Positions 29,510-41,024 are shown, numbered from the stretch's first letter. The stretch is 64,000 nucleotides of DNA from Bacteroidota bacterium (GCA_947451115.1 CANFXV010000010.1:1-64000), one strand, 5' to 3'. Notes: a model not told the origin generated them from the letters alone. A program made the numbers and translations.

Positions 29510-29950
29510 ATGTCTATTGCGATCCAAATTGTAAACAAAAGTCATCATCCATTGCCGCAGTATGCTACGATAGGCGCTTCGGGTATGGACTTAAGGGCTA
29601 ATTTAGATACACCAATGATACTTGAACCCATGGATCGAGTATTGGTTCCTACTGGTTTATTTTTAGCCATTCCAGAAAATTTTGAAGCGCAAATCAGACC
29701 CAGGTCTGGCTTGGCCATTAAGCAAGGGCTTACCTGTTTAAATACCCCGGGCACCATTGATGCAGATTATAGAGGGGAGCTCAAGGTTATCCTAATCAAT
29801 TTATCCAAAGAAACACAAACCATCAACGACGGCGACCGTATTGCGCAAATGGTTTTTTGTGCAGTAGACAAAGCAATTTTTGAAACAGTCATTGAATTAG
29901 ATACTACCATCAGAGGCGCAGGTGGCTTTGGTCATACGGGCAAACAATAA
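29510..29950 (+). CDS. dut: dUTP diphosphatase
   Basis: A 146-residue trimeric dUTPase that hydrolyses dUTP to dUMP and pyrophosphate, keeping uracil out of DNA. The family motifs are in order: [34 protein letters not shown], and the C-terminal lid [11 protein letters not shown] use the ATG at 29510 rather than an in-frame TTG at 29501, which lies within the promoter element. It leads a group with a DUF4292 lipoprotein and an EnvC-like gene, an order I recognise from Bacteroidota. Confidence 0.96.
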   Translation: MSIAIQIVNKSHHPLPQYATIGASGMDLRANLDTPMILEPMDRVLVPTGLFLAIPENFEAQIRPRSGLAIKQGLTCLNTPGTIDADYRGELKVILINLSKETQTINDGDRIAQMVFCAVDKAIFETVIELDTTIRGAGGFGHTGKQ

Positions 29951-29957
29951 ACCTAGC

Positions 29958-30785
29958 ATGAAAAAAATAATCTTCTTTATTGTTTCGTTGGCCTTAGTAG
30001 CTTCCTGTACCACTTTTAAAAAAGTGCAAGTAATCAAAGAAGCACTTTCTAAAAAAGATACTAGCTCGGTTCAATTGATTTCAGAAAAATCTAAAGTGGA
30101 TTCCTCTTCCATTGTTAAAAATATCGTGGACAAATTAGCGCAAACAAAAATAGATTTTAACACCATGAATGCGCGTTTGAAAGTAGATTATGAATCGGCC
30201 AACAATGCCGATAATTATATTGTCAACTTAAGCTTAGTTAAAGATTCAGCTATTTACATTACCATAAGAGGTGCCATGGGGGTAATAGGATTGAAAGCCT
30301 TAGTGAATAAGGATAGTGTGGTTTTAATTTATCCCTTGAGGAAAAATAAAAATATAGAGCGTAAGTCTTTGAGCTATTTGCAAGAAGTACTAAAAATACC
30401 TTTTTCTTTTACTACTCTTCAGGATTTATTGATTGGCAATCCCATCTACATGGACAAGGCTAAGTTGGTTTCCTATAAAGTCAATAACAACAAGTTGGAA
30501 GTTGGCTTGATTGGGGATTTATTTAAATATCTAATTGTCTTAAATGAGGATCATACAAAAATTCTACAACTAAAATTGGACGACATTGATATAACGCAAC
30601 ACCGCACCTGTGCTATTTCTTATAGCAATCACGTGACCGTCAATCAGTACCAATTTCCATTGAATAGGGAGTTGATTATTTCTGCACAATCTCGTTTGGA
30701 ACTACATATGGAAGTGAAGGAATTTAATTTTAATGAGCCTTTAAAATATACCTTTGGGGTGCCAAGGCCAGGGAAAAGAAAATAA
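29958..30785 (+). CDS. DUF4292 family lipoprotein
   Basis: A 275-residue predicted lipoprotein with K-K-I-I-F-F-I and a lipobox V-A-S-C (Cys17). The mature part has beta-rich features of DUF4292: N-A-R-L-K-V-D-Y near 70, then I-Y-I-T-I-R-G-A-M-G and D-L-L-I-G-N-P. These recall the LolA/LolB-like fold, which suggests lipoprotein or lipid handling; this is inference. I place the start at 29958 because the lipobox sits at the right distance. It follows dut after 7 bp and precedes the EnvC-like gene by 10 bp, so the three are probably one operon. Confidence 0.85.
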   Translation: MKKIIFFIVSLALVASCTTFKKVQVIKEALSKKDTSSVQLISEKSKVDSSSIVKNIVDKLAQTKIDFNTMNARLKVDYESANNADNYIVNLSLVKDSAIYITIRGAMGVIGLKALVNKDSVVLIYPLRKNKNIERKSLSYLQEVLKIPFSFTTLQDLLIGNPIYMDKAKLVSYKVNNNKLEVGLIGDLFKYLIVLNEDHTKILQLKLDDIDITQHRTCAISYSNHVTVNQYQFPLNRELIISAQSRLELHMEVKEFNFNEPLKYTFGVPRPGKRK

Positions 30786-30795
30786 TTTATAAAAG

Positions 30796-32157
30796 ATGAT
30801 GTTAAAAAGAGGGATACTGTTTATTTTTTTATTGACCATCTTGTCTATGCCCGCAATGGCACAAGACAATCTGTCTCGTGAAGATTTGCAAAAAGAAACA
30901 CAAGCCATTCGCAAGGAGATAGATGAATTGAATTTATTATTAGACCAAACTAAAAAGAACAAGAAAAATTCTTTAGGTCAATTGGCGGTGATCCAAAGTA
31001 AGATTGCCAAAAGAGAAGCCTTAATTAAAGGTATTGCCAAACAGGTAAAAATTTTAGACGATGCCATTTACACCAATCAGTTAGATGTCCAAAGATTAAA
31101 TAAGGATTTAGATACTTTAAAATCTAAATACCAAAAGAGTATTGTCTTTGCCTACAAAAGTAGAAGTGGTTACGAGTACCTTAATTTTTTATTTTCTGCC
31201 AATAGCTTTAATGATGCAGTAAAGAGAATCACTTATTTAAAAAGTTACAGACAAAATAGAGAAGCACAAGCCAATGCCATTGATTTGTCACAACAAGATT
31301 TGAATGGTAAAATCACTCAATTGGGGTCCAATAAAAAAGATCGATTGAAAACATTAACGGTACAGAGTGATCAGTTAAAAGTATTAGTGGATGATCGTAA
31401 GGAGCAAGATAAAATCGTCAATCAATTAAAAAATAAAGAACAAGAAATTAGTGCACAAGTGCGTCAAAAAGAAGCGCAAAGAAGAAAAATGCAATCTGCT
31501 TTATTGACCATTATTAAAAGAGAAACATTAGAAGCGGAGCGAAAAGAAAAAGAAAGACTGGCCAAGGCAAAAGCGGCTAGTGATGCGGCCAAAGCCAGTG
31601 CCAAAGCCAATACAGAGTCGGCTGCGCCAGCAAAATCAAGTGTAAAAAACAAGAAAGAAATTAATGCAGATGGTGGCTTAACTAGTACCACCGACAATCG
31701 TCCTTATTCGGCATTAGAAACTACAGAAGAAGGTAGAGAGGCTTCTATTTCTTTTGAAAATAACAAAGGAAGTTTACCTTGGCCTGTTGATAAAGGAAAT
31801 GTGTACATACATTTTGGGGTGGAGAATATTCCTGGTACTAAATTGAATCGAAAAAGTGATGGCATTGAATTGGCCTTGCCCAAAGGAAGTGCTGTTAAAA
31901 GTTTGGCCAATGGTATTGTCAAATATACAGGAGACATCAATGGAGATTTAACTGTATTTGTACAACATGGAAAATATTTTTCTACGTATACCCATTTGAG
32001 CAGTATCAATGTATCTGTGGGCCAGGAAGTAAGAGCAGGCACTTTACTAGGAAAATCAGGCATCAATTTAGATGGGGAAGGGGCTTTGTTAATTATGATC
32101 AACAATGAGAAAGGTGTTTTCTTAGATCCCGAAAACTGGTTGAAAAATAGAAGATAA
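30796..32157 (+). CDS. EnvC-like murein hydrolase activator with degenerate LytM domain
   Basis: A 453-residue exported protein: signal peptide ending M-A-M-A-Q (~23), a long coiled coil (~25-255), an Ala/Lys/Ser linker, and a LytM/M23 domain from about 330. The zinc-site motif H-x-G-x-D reads S-D-G-I-E (354-358), and the C-terminal H-x-H is replaced by L-I-M; only the H of Y-T-H-L-S remains. The domain therefore cannot bind zinc normally and is probably not a protease. This matches E. coli EnvC, which activates amidases during daughter-cell separation. It is the third gene of the dut group. Confidence 0.87.
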   Translation: MMLKRGILFIFLLTILSMPAMAQDNLSREDLQKETQAIRKEIDELNLLLDQTKKNKKNSLGQLAVIQSKIAKREALIKGIAKQVKILDDAIYTNQLDVQRLNKDLDTLKSKYQKSIVFAYKSRSGYEYLNFLFSANSFNDAVKRITYLKSYRQNREAQANAIDLSQQDLNGKITQLGSNKKDRLKTLTVQSDQLKVLVDDRKEQDKIVNQLKNKEQEISAQVRQKEAQRRKMQSALLTIIKRETLEAERKEKERLAKAKAASDAAKASAKANTESAAPAKSSVKNKKEINADGGLTSTTDNRPYSALETTEEGREASISFENNKGSLPWPVDKGNVYIHFGVENIPGTKLNRKSDGIELALPKGSAVKSLANGIVKYTGDINGDLTVFVQHGKYFSTYTHLSSINVSVGQEVRAGTLLGKSGINLDGEGALLIMINNEKGVFLDPENWLKNRR

Positions 32158-32181
32158 ATTTTGCGATTCTTTTTTTATATT

Positions 32182-33687
<1,506 letters not shown>

Positions 33688-33739
33688 CTTATCCATATTT
33701 TCTTTAACTTAATTTATTATTTATCTAAAATAAAAACAC

Positions 33740-34450
33740 ATGACAGCTTTTGTAGCAGAATTACTAGGCACCGCTTTGGTGGTCACCATTGGAGATGGTG
33801 TAGTTGCCAACAATATTTTACCTAATACCAAAGGCGCAAATGGCGGATTAATTACCATTGTCCTAGGCTGGGTCATCGCAGTTTTTATTGGGGTATATGC
33901 TACCAGTGGCATTAGCGGTGGACATTTAAATCCTGCTGTAACCATTGCTTTTGCAGCAGCAGGAAAATTTAGTTGGGCCTTGGTGCCTGCTTATATTTTA
34001 GCGCAAATTTTGGGTGCCATGTTGGGCGCGCTCATCGTTTGGATGATTTATAAAGATCAATTCAATGAGTCCAAAGACCAGGCGGCTCAGTTGGCTGTTT
34101 TTTCAACGGGCCCCTCTATTCGAAATTTACCACAAAACTTTATCGTTGAAACCTTGGCTACCTTGGTCTTTTTGCTAGGGATCTTTTTCATCAAACCCGC
34201 CAGTACCGATTTGGGGGCCTTGTCTGCATTGCCAGTGGCTTTATTGGTGGGTGGAATTGGCTTTGGCCTAGGTGGACCCACGGGTTGGGCCATCAATCCA
34301 GCTAGGGATTTAGGGCCTAGAATCATGCATTTTGTCCTGCCTATCAAGGGAAAAGGGAGCAGCGATTGGGGTTATGCGGCTGTCCCTGTAATTGGCCCCA
34401 TTGTGGGGGGAATTTTAGCTGCGATTATCTACGTACAATTTTTGCAATAA
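33740..34450 (+). CDS. glpF: Glycerol uptake facilitator (MIP/aquaporin family)
   Basis: A 236-residue six-helix channel with both NPA motifs: G-G-H-L-N-P-A-V-T (NPA 64-66) and G-W-A-I-N-P-A-R-D-L-G-P-R (NPA 186-188). The aspartate directly after the second N-P-A-R is typical of glyceroporins rather than pure water channels. The gene lies directly behind glpK, so uptake and trapping of glycerol are probably coexpressed. The start falls close before the first transmembrane helix. Confidence 0.92.
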   Translation: MTAFVAELLGTALVVTIGDGVVANNILPNTKGANGGLITIVLGWVIAVFIGVYATSGISGGHLNPAVTIAFAAAGKFSWALVPAYILAQILGAMLGALIVWMIYKDQFNESKDQAAQLAVFSTGPSIRNLPQNFIVETLATLVFLLGIFFIKPASTDLGALSALPVALLVGGIGFGLGGPTGWAINPARDLGPRIMHFVLPIKGKGSSDWGYAAVPVIGPIVGGILAAIIYVQFLQ

Positions 34451-34463
34451 AGTGACAAAGCCT

Positions 34464-34471
34464 TACCTTTG
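34464..34471 (+). promoter_or_regulatory. -7 promoter element (TACCTTTG) of atpD-atpC
   Basis: TACCTTTG matches TAnnTTTG and ends 18 nt before the atpD ATG, indicating a promoter separate from glpKF. Confidence 0.6.
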
Positions 34472-34483
34472 CAGCCGAAATAG

Positions 34484-35989
<1,506 letters not shown>

Positions 35990-36019
35990 TTATAAACTTC
36001 GATTACTTAAACAGCTTTC

Positions 36020-36265
36020 ATGTTATTGGAAATATTAACACCAGAAAAAAAACTATTCAGTGGCGATGTACAAGGCGTTCAGTTGCCAGGCATTGATGGT
36101 TTATTTGAAGTCTTAGACAAGCATGCGCCACTAGTGAGTGCCTTGGGTGTGGGACAGGTAAAAGTGTTAAAGAAAGGAATGGCTTCAGAAACCTATGCTA
36201 TCCAAGGTGGATTTGTAGAAGTCATCAACAACAAAGCCACCGTATTGGTGGAGGGTGTTTTGTAG
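36020..36265 (+). CDS. atpC: ATP synthase F1 subunit epsilon
   Basis: An 81-residue epsilon subunit containing only the N-terminal beta-sandwich: L-L-E-I-L-T-P-E-K-K-L-F, then V-Q-L-P-G-I-D-G-L-F-E-V-L and H-A-P-L-V-S-A-L-G-V-G. The regulatory C-terminal helical hairpin found in E. coli (about 50 further residues) is absent, as in other Bacteroidota. It follows atpD after 30 bp and ends before a strong terminator. It links the rotor to the catalytic head. Confidence 0.93.
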   Translation: MLLEILTPEKKLFSGDVQGVQLPGIDGLFEVLDKHAPLVSALGVGQVKVLKKGMASETYAIQGGFVEVINNKATVLVEGVL

Positions 36266-36307
36266 TTGCACAATCAATAAATACAGCTCAAAAATTTAAA
36301 TAATTGT

Positions 36308-36339
36308 CCCGGTTGCCTCAGGTAGCCGGGATTTTTTTT
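36308..36339 (+). terminator. Rho-independent terminator of atpD-atpC
   Basis: CCCGGTTGCC (36308-36317) pairs with GGTAGCCGGG (36321-36330), a 10-bp stem with two G-U pairs and a TCA loop, followed by eight T residues. It makes starts of the next gene upstream of 36340 unlikely. Confidence 0.9.
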
Positions 36340-36375
36340 ATATTCACCTACCAAAACGAGGTAGCTATTGCTTCT

Positions 36376-37689
36376 ATGAAAAAAACATTGCCAGTCATAT
36401 TTACCCTCATCGGCCTTTCCATTTTGGGCATCTTGTTTATTCAAATCACTTGGTTGCAAGGTTTGATGATTCTTTCTAAGAACCAATTGGCCGACAGGCT
36501 GAATCAATCGGGTGTGATTGTATCCAATGAAATTGCAAAAAAAATGAATAGCGGCATGTCTTTTCATTTGCCTAAAAAAGCATTGGGCTTAAACGACGAT
36601 TATCATTTACATAATTTTGGAGAAACCACTATCTCGGATATTTACACCTACCAAGAAGTTGATCAGAAAATAAAAGTTGCTTTAGAAAAGTATGGATTGG
36701 GGGATGTTAAATTTGAGTTTGCGGTGGCAGACAAAAAAGGGAATGTAGAATTTAAGAGTAAAAAATTTGAAGATGTTTTTTCGGATGAGCTTAATACTTT
36801 GCAGAGCAGGGTGTCGGTGATTCCTCAGGATGTAATTGAACCTTCGGGTCCATTTGAGTCTATTATTATTGTGATGCCTAATGTGCGTCTATATCTTTTG
36901 CATTCCTTGCAGTGGGTAATTGTAGGGGTAGTCTTGTTTATACTAGTGGTATTGGCGGCCTTCTTTATTACCATACGGTCTTTAATTTACCAAAGGAAGT
37001 TAGTAGATATTAAAAGAGATTTTATCAACAACATGACGCATGAATTAAAAACTCCTTTGGCCACCATTTCATTGGCGGTAGATGCATTGAAAAGTTCAAA
37101 AGTAAATACAGATGCAAAGTCGGTGGAATATTTCAGCAATATTATCAAGGAAGAAAATGTGCGCATGAACAAGCATGTGGAAACCATTTTGCAGGCAGCA
37201 CAATTAGACAAAAAAGAAAATGAGTTAAATAAGCAACCCACCGATATTCACGATTTAATTCAAGGGGTGGTGGAAAGTTTTAAATTACAATTAGAGGGTA
37301 AGCCATCAGAAGTAGAAACTCTATTAGAAGCCCATCCTTCAGTCATTGAAGTGGATGAAGAGCATTTATTGCATGTACTTTCTAATTTAATTGACAATGC
37401 CATTAAATATTCTAAAGCGTCCATTCACATCATTATTAAAACCAAGTTGCAAAACAATAAAATGTCCATTACAATTGAGGACAAAGGCATTGGTATGAAT
37501 GCGGATGCCATCAAACATATATTTGAAAAATTTTATCGTGCTCAGTCAGGCAATGTGCATGATGTAAAGGGCTATGGCCTAGGCATGAGTTATGTAAAGT
37601 GGGTTTTAGATGCGCACAAGGGTACCATACAGGTTAAAAGCGAAGTAGACAAAGGGACCAGTATCGAAATTGCACTACCCCTTAGCTAG
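36376..37689 (+). CDS. Membrane sensor histidine kinase (orphan)
   Basis: A 437-residue kinase. The first TM helix is at about 5-25, followed by a ~150-residue periplasmic domain and a second TM helix at about 170-200. The HisKA domain holds the phospho-acceptor His222 in M-T-H-E-L-K-T-P-L-A. The HATPase domain shows the N box (H-V-L-S-N-L-I-D-N-A-I-K-Y), G1 (E-D-K-G-I-G-M) and G2 (G-Y-G-L-G-M-S-Y). I take the ATG at 36376, since the longer frame begins inside the ATP synthase terminator. No response regulator gene adjoins; the signal is unknown. Confidence 0.9.
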   Translation: MKKTLPVIFTLIGLSILGILFIQITWLQGLMILSKNQLADRLNQSGVIVSNEIAKKMNSGMSFHLPKKALGLNDDYHLHNFGETTISDIYTYQEVDQKIKVALEKYGLGDVKFEFAVADKKGNVEFKSKKFEDVFSDELNTLQSRVSVIPQDVIEPSGPFESIIIVMPNVRLYLLHSLQWVIVGVVLFILVVLAAFFITIRSLIYQRKLVDIKRDFINNMTHELKTPLATISLAVDALKSSKVNTDAKSVEYFSNIIKEENVRMNKHVETILQAAQLDKKENELNKQPTDIHDLIQGVVESFKLQLEGKPSEVETLLEAHPSVIEVDEEHLLHVLSNLIDNAIKYSKASIHIIIKTKLQNNKMSITIEDKGIGMNADAIKHIFEKFYRAQSGNVHDVKGYGLGMSYVKWVLDAHKGTIQVKSEVDKGTSIEIALPLS

Positions 37690-38993
37690 TTGATCCAAAA
37701 CAAAGAACCATCACCATAACTTAAAAAACGATAATGCTGGTCAATGGCATGCTGATAAATATTTTTCCATTGAGCTCCAGTAATGGCAGCAATAATTAAC
37801 AATAAGGTGGATTTAGGTTGATGGAAATTGGTGACCAAGCCATTGCAAAGTTTAAAAGTATAGCCTGGAACAATCATTAGTTGTGTGCTTGTAATTAAAG
37901 TTTCCATTTTATTGGATGCCATCCAGGAAAGCAGTGCAGTTAGTGCCTCTTGCTGACTGATTTCAAATGGCTGCAATTCATAAGCGTCCCATTGCAATAA
38001 TTTTAATTCTAGGACAGACGCCATTGTTTCCTCTTTAGATTTTTTTATTTGAATTAATTTCACCCCCAACCAGTACAAAGATTCAATGGCTCTAAGCGAA
38101 GTGGTACCCACCGCAATCACTGGTCCAGAATTTTTTTGATGTGCTGATTCAGCTGCTTTGTTTAATAAAAGTTCAATCACTTTTTTAGGTACTTCAAAAA
38201 ATTCTGCATGCATGGGATGATCGTCAATATGGGCCGTTTTTACGGGCAAAAAAGTGCCCGCACCTACATGTAAACTCAGAAATTGACAATCAATATTTTT
38301 AGCGGCTAAGGATTCAAATATTTTTTCATTAAAATGTAAGCCCGCAGTGGGGGCTGCTACCGAGCCTTCCTCTTTGGCATAAGTAGTTTGATATCTTTCT
38401 TTATCCTCTGTATTAGCAGCTCTCTGAATATAGGGCGGAAGTGGAATGTTTCCAATATGTTCAATGATTTCAGAAAAATGAAAATCTTCTGCCCAAGAAA
38501 ATTCAATTAAAAATTTTCCTTCAATAGCTGCTATTTTTTTTGCATACACTGAAAAAGATTTTCCCTGCAGCATTATTTTTTTTTCAAGTAAACCTTCTTT
38601 CCATTTTTTTGCACCACCCACCAAACAGATCCATTCTACTTTTTTAGTGGCTTGCATGGCCATCGCCACAGGACTATAGTTGACACTAGGTTCCAAGCAA
38701 AAAACTTCTATCTGAGATTCGTTATTACTTGAATCAATTGAAGAAGTTGAATTATTTATTTTATTTTTTTCAAAAAATATTCTTGCTGCAATTACTTTAC
38801 TGTTGTTAAATAAGAGGGTTGAATTTGCTGGAATAAAATCAGCAATCTGTGCATAGTTGGTTTCTGCCATGATCTTTTCTTTCCAAACCAATAGCTTACT
38901 TTCTGCTCTATCCTTGGCAGGGGTGTAGGCGATACACTCATTAGGTAAATAATAGTCAAATGCTTCAATGGGGAGCTTTTCGCGTTTCATCAT
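37686..38993 (-). CDS. queA: tRNA preQ1(34) S-adenosylmethionine ribosyltransferase-isomerase
   Basis: A 435-residue enzyme that transfers and isomerises the ribosyl part of SAM to preQ1 in tRNA, forming epoxyqueuosine. Family motifs: F-D-Y-Y-L-P-N-E-C-I-A near the start, G-N-I-P-L-P-P-Y-I, E-G-S-V-A-A-P-T-A-G-L-H-F, H-V-G-A-G-T-F-L-P-V and T-N-F-H-Q-P-K-S-T-L near the end. It is longer than E. coli QueA (~356), partly through a Ser/Asn-rich insert near 85-100. I use the first ATG of the pair at 38993/38990 because TACCTTTG lies 4 nt before it. Confidence 0.93.
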   Translation of the reverse strand: MMKREKLPIEAFDYYLPNECIAYTPAKDRAESKLLVWKEKIMAETNYAQIADFIPANSTLLFNNSKVIAARIFFEKNKINNSTSSIDSSNNESQIEVFCLEPSVNYSPVAMAMQATKKVEWICLVGGAKKWKEGLLEKKIMLQGKSFSVYAKKIAAIEGKFLIEFSWAEDFHFSEIIEHIGNIPLPPYIQRAANTEDKERYQTTYAKEEGSVAAPTAGLHFNEKIFESLAAKNIDCQFLSLHVGAGTFLPVKTAHIDDHPMHAEFFEVPKKVIELLLNKAAESAHQKNSGPVIAVGTTSLRAIESLYWLGVKLIQIKKSKEETMASVLELKLLQWDAYELQPFEISQQEALTALLSWMASNKMETLITSTQLMIVPGYTFKLCNGLVTNFHQPKSTLLLIIAAITGAQWKNIYQHAIDQHYRFLSYGDGSLFWIN

Positions 38994-38997
38994 GGCC

Positions 38998-39005
38998 CAA
39001 AGGTA
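38998..39005 (-). promoter_or_regulatory. -7 promoter element (TACCTTTG) of queA
   Basis: On the minus strand TACCTTTG matches TAnnTTTG and ends 4 nt before the first ATG of queA, implying a leaderless mRNA. Confidence 0.6.
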
Positions 39006-39038
39006 CATATTGCCTTGATTTTCATGCTAATTCACCTG

Positions 39039-39161
39039 TTTTTCACATAAAAAAGGGGCTTTTCCACAGGTTTGCACAGCATCCACGAGCAAAACTTAGA
39101 ATTTATGCTATGAATGCCCTTACTGCATTGATTTTCAGCTTGGTTTATTACTTGTGGAAAA
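39039..39161. promoter_or_regulatory. DnaA-box-like words upstream of mraZ
   Basis: TTTTTCACA (39039-39047), TTTTCCACA (39060-39068), GTTTGCACA (39070-39078) and the inverse-oriented TGTGGAAAA (39153-39161) each differ by one or two bases from TTATNCACA. They cluster in the 238-bp gap between queA and mraZ. Significance is uncertain in AT-rich DNA. Confidence 0.3.
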
Positions 39162-39186
39162 CTAGAACCCCTGTTTTAGCCTTTGA

Positions 39187-39222
39187 AAGTGGTAAAATGT
39201 GTTAATTTGTGTGAACAAGTGG
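39187..39222 (+). promoter_or_regulatory. MraZ-type operator: four direct repeats at 10-bp period
   Basis: The words GTGG, GTGT, GTGT and GTGG begin at 39189, 39199, 39209 and 39219, exactly one helical turn apart. Read as 7-mers they are AAGTGG-type repeats with TAA/TAA/GAA spacers. This fits the known MraZ binding mode (direct GTG-containing repeats at 10-bp spacing upstream of mraZ). The array ends 25 bp before the mraZ ATG. Confidence 0.75.
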
Positions 39223-39246
39223 TAAAAATCACTTCAATTATTAACA

Positions 39247-39705
39247 ATGACAGGCTTTCACGGAGAATATCAATCAACCATCGACGCAAAAGGGCGGTTT
39301 CACTTACCTGGCAGTCTTAAAAAACAGCTAGCCGAAGGGGAGAATCGTTTTATTGTGAGCCGAGGCTTTGAGAAGTGTTTGACGCTTTATCCAATGAAAA
39401 GCTGGCAAGGGATCTTAGATCGTATTAGTCAATTGAATGATTTTGATCCAAAAGTGCGTCAGTTTAGACGACAATTTTTAGGGGGAGCAACAGAAGTGGA
39501 ATTAGATGGAGCTGGCCGTATTTTATTGCCACCCACTTTAAGAGAGTTTGCTTTACCTGGAAAAGAAATTGTTTTAGCTGCAGCATTAGATCGTTTCGAA
39601 ATATGGGATGCAAGTAAGTACAAACAGCTCTTTGAGGATTTCTCTGCAGATGAATTTAGCAATTTGGCTCAGGAAGTAATGGCAGGAATTAAAAAACAAG
39701 ATTAA
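39247..39705 (+). CDS. mraZ: Transcriptional regulator MraZ
   Basis: A 152-residue protein made of two AbrB-like (SpoVT/MraZ) halves: F-H-G-E-Y-Q-S-T-I-D-A-K-G-R-F-H-L-P near the start and V-E-L-D-G-A-G-R-I-L-L-P in the middle, each with the D-x-K/A-G-R core. MraZ binds repeats upstream of its own gene and controls the dcw cluster in several bacteria. The array at 39187-39222 is the likely target, so autoregulation is expected. rsmH follows after 9 bp. Confidence 0.95.
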   Translation: MTGFHGEYQSTIDAKGRFHLPGSLKKQLAEGENRFIVSRGFEKCLTLYPMKSWQGILDRISQLNDFDPKVRQFRRQFLGGATEVELDGAGRILLPPTLREFALPGKEIVLAAALDRFEIWDASKYKQLFEDFSADEFSNLAQEVMAGIKKQD

Positions 39706-39714
39706 GTAAACAAG

Positions 39715-40659
39715 ATGCAAAATCAACCGATTGATTCCACCGCATCTCAAGCATTTGCTTCTTCTTACCACATCCCCGTCTTATTTCATGAAACCATGGA
39801 ATATTTAAATATTCAACCAGAAGGCATTTATGTGGATGCTACTTTTGGTGGAGGTGGGCATAGCAAGGGCATCTTAGCACAATTGGGACCCAAGGGTCGA
39901 TTGATCGCTTTTGATCAGGATGCTGATGCAAAAAATAATTTACCCAAGGATGCACGTTTATTATTTATTCCAGAAAATTTCAAATACTTACAACGTTTTT
40001 TACGCTTACATCAGATCACGCAAGTAGATGGTGTATTAGCAGATTTAGGGGTAAGCAGTCATCAATTTGACGAAGGCAGTAGAGGCTTTTCCACCAGGTA
40101 TGATGGCCCTTTTGACATGAGAATGGACCAGCGTGCTACGACTACCGCTGCTACTATCATTGAAAGTTTTAGTGAAGCCGAATTGCATAAAATGTTTGAA
40201 CAATATGGTGAAGTAACCAATTCTAAAACTTTAGCCAAACACATTGCTACGCAACGTAAGCATGTAAAATTAAATACCGTTCAAGATTTTAAAACTTTCA
40301 TAGCTCCTGTAGTTAAAGGAAATCCCAACAAATATTGGGCACAAGTTTTTCAAGCCATAAGAATAGTAGTGAATGAAGAAATGGAAGTGTTAAAAGAATT
40401 TTTAGCGCAGTTGCCTTTAGTCATTAAACCAGGAGGCAGAGCGGTAATTATCACTTTTCATTCTATCGAAGATCGTTTAGTTAAAAACGCTTTTCGTGTG
40501 TCGCAAGAAGATCAAAAAGATGCCCATCCTTTTCTTTCGCCAGAAAGAGAAGTTTTTTGGAAAATCATTACAAAAAAACCTGTAGTGGCTTCTGAAAAAG
40601 AAATGAATCAAAACAATCGAAGCAGGAGTGCAAAATTGCGCGCTGCGGAAAGATTATAA
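39715..40659 (+). CDS. rsmH: 16S rRNA (cytosine(1402)-N4)-methyltransferase
   Basis: A 314-residue SAM-dependent methyltransferase (formerly MraW) that modifies C1402 of 16S rRNA. Motifs: H-I-P-V-L-F-H-E-T-M near 20, Y-V-D-A-T-F-G-G-G-G-H-S (SAM-binding), A-D-L-G-V-S-S-H-Q-F-D, F-D-M-R-M-D and the C-terminal N-N-R-S-R-S-A-K-L-R-A-A-E-R. Second gene of the dcw cluster and cotranscribed with mraZ and the ftsL-like gene (5-bp gap). Confidence 0.96.
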   Translation: MQNQPIDSTASQAFASSYHIPVLFHETMEYLNIQPEGIYVDATFGGGGHSKGILAQLGPKGRLIAFDQDADAKNNLPKDARLLFIPENFKYLQRFLRLHQITQVDGVLADLGVSSHQFDEGSRGFSTRYDGPFDMRMDQRATTTAATIIESFSEAELHKMFEQYGEVTNSKTLAKHIATQRKHVKLNTVQDFKTFIAPVVKGNPNKYWAQVFQAIRIVVNEEMEVLKEFLAQLPLVIKPGGRAVIITFHSIEDRLVKNAFRVSQEDQKDAHPFLSPEREVFWKIITKKPVVASEKEMNQNNRSRSAKLRAAERL

Positions 40660-40664
40660 GTTGT

Positions 40665-41024
40665 ATGACCGAACCTATTAACCCTACCACTAAGTCTACT
40701 TTAAAAAGTATACTTAACTATCAGTGGATTGTCATGAACATTAGTTTCTTTTTGTTCCTGGCACTGATCGCTATCTTATACATAGCGAATGGGCATTTGA
40801 CCGACAAAACCATTCGAAAAATAAATACTACACAACACGAGCTTAAAGAATTGCAATTCGAATACAAAACTTTAAAGTCCGAATTGATGCGTCGCAGCAG
40901 GGCCGTAGAGATTCAAGATAAAGTGGCGCCTTATGGTTTAGTGGTGGCCAAGGAAATGCCTATTCGATTGGTGAAAGAAAATAGAATTCAAAATCAGTCT
41001 CAAAATAATTCTCAAAACAAATAA
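40665..41024 (+). CDS. ftsL: FtsL-like cell division protein
   Basis: A 119-residue bitopic membrane protein: a cytoplasmic N-terminus of ~25 residues, one TM helix (~26-46, I-S-F-F-L-F-L-A-L-I-A-I-L-Y-I), then a periplasmic coiled coil and a Gln/Asn-rich tail. Its sequence is not diagnostic, but topology, size and place between rsmH and the PBP gene are those of FtsL, which joins FtsB and FtsQ and activates septal wall synthesis. The stop overlaps the PBP start by one base. Confidence 0.8.
   Translation: MTEPINPTTKSTLKSILNYQWIVMNISFFLFLALIAILYIANGHLTDKTIRKINTTQHELKELQFEYKTLKSELMRRSRAVEIQDKVAPYGLVVAKEMPIRLVKENRIQNQSQNNSQNK

Noticed and set aside
36304-36375. Upstream extension of the histidine kinase gene
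   Set aside because: It begins within the atpC terminator stem; the ATG at 36376 gives a normal TM-first kinase.
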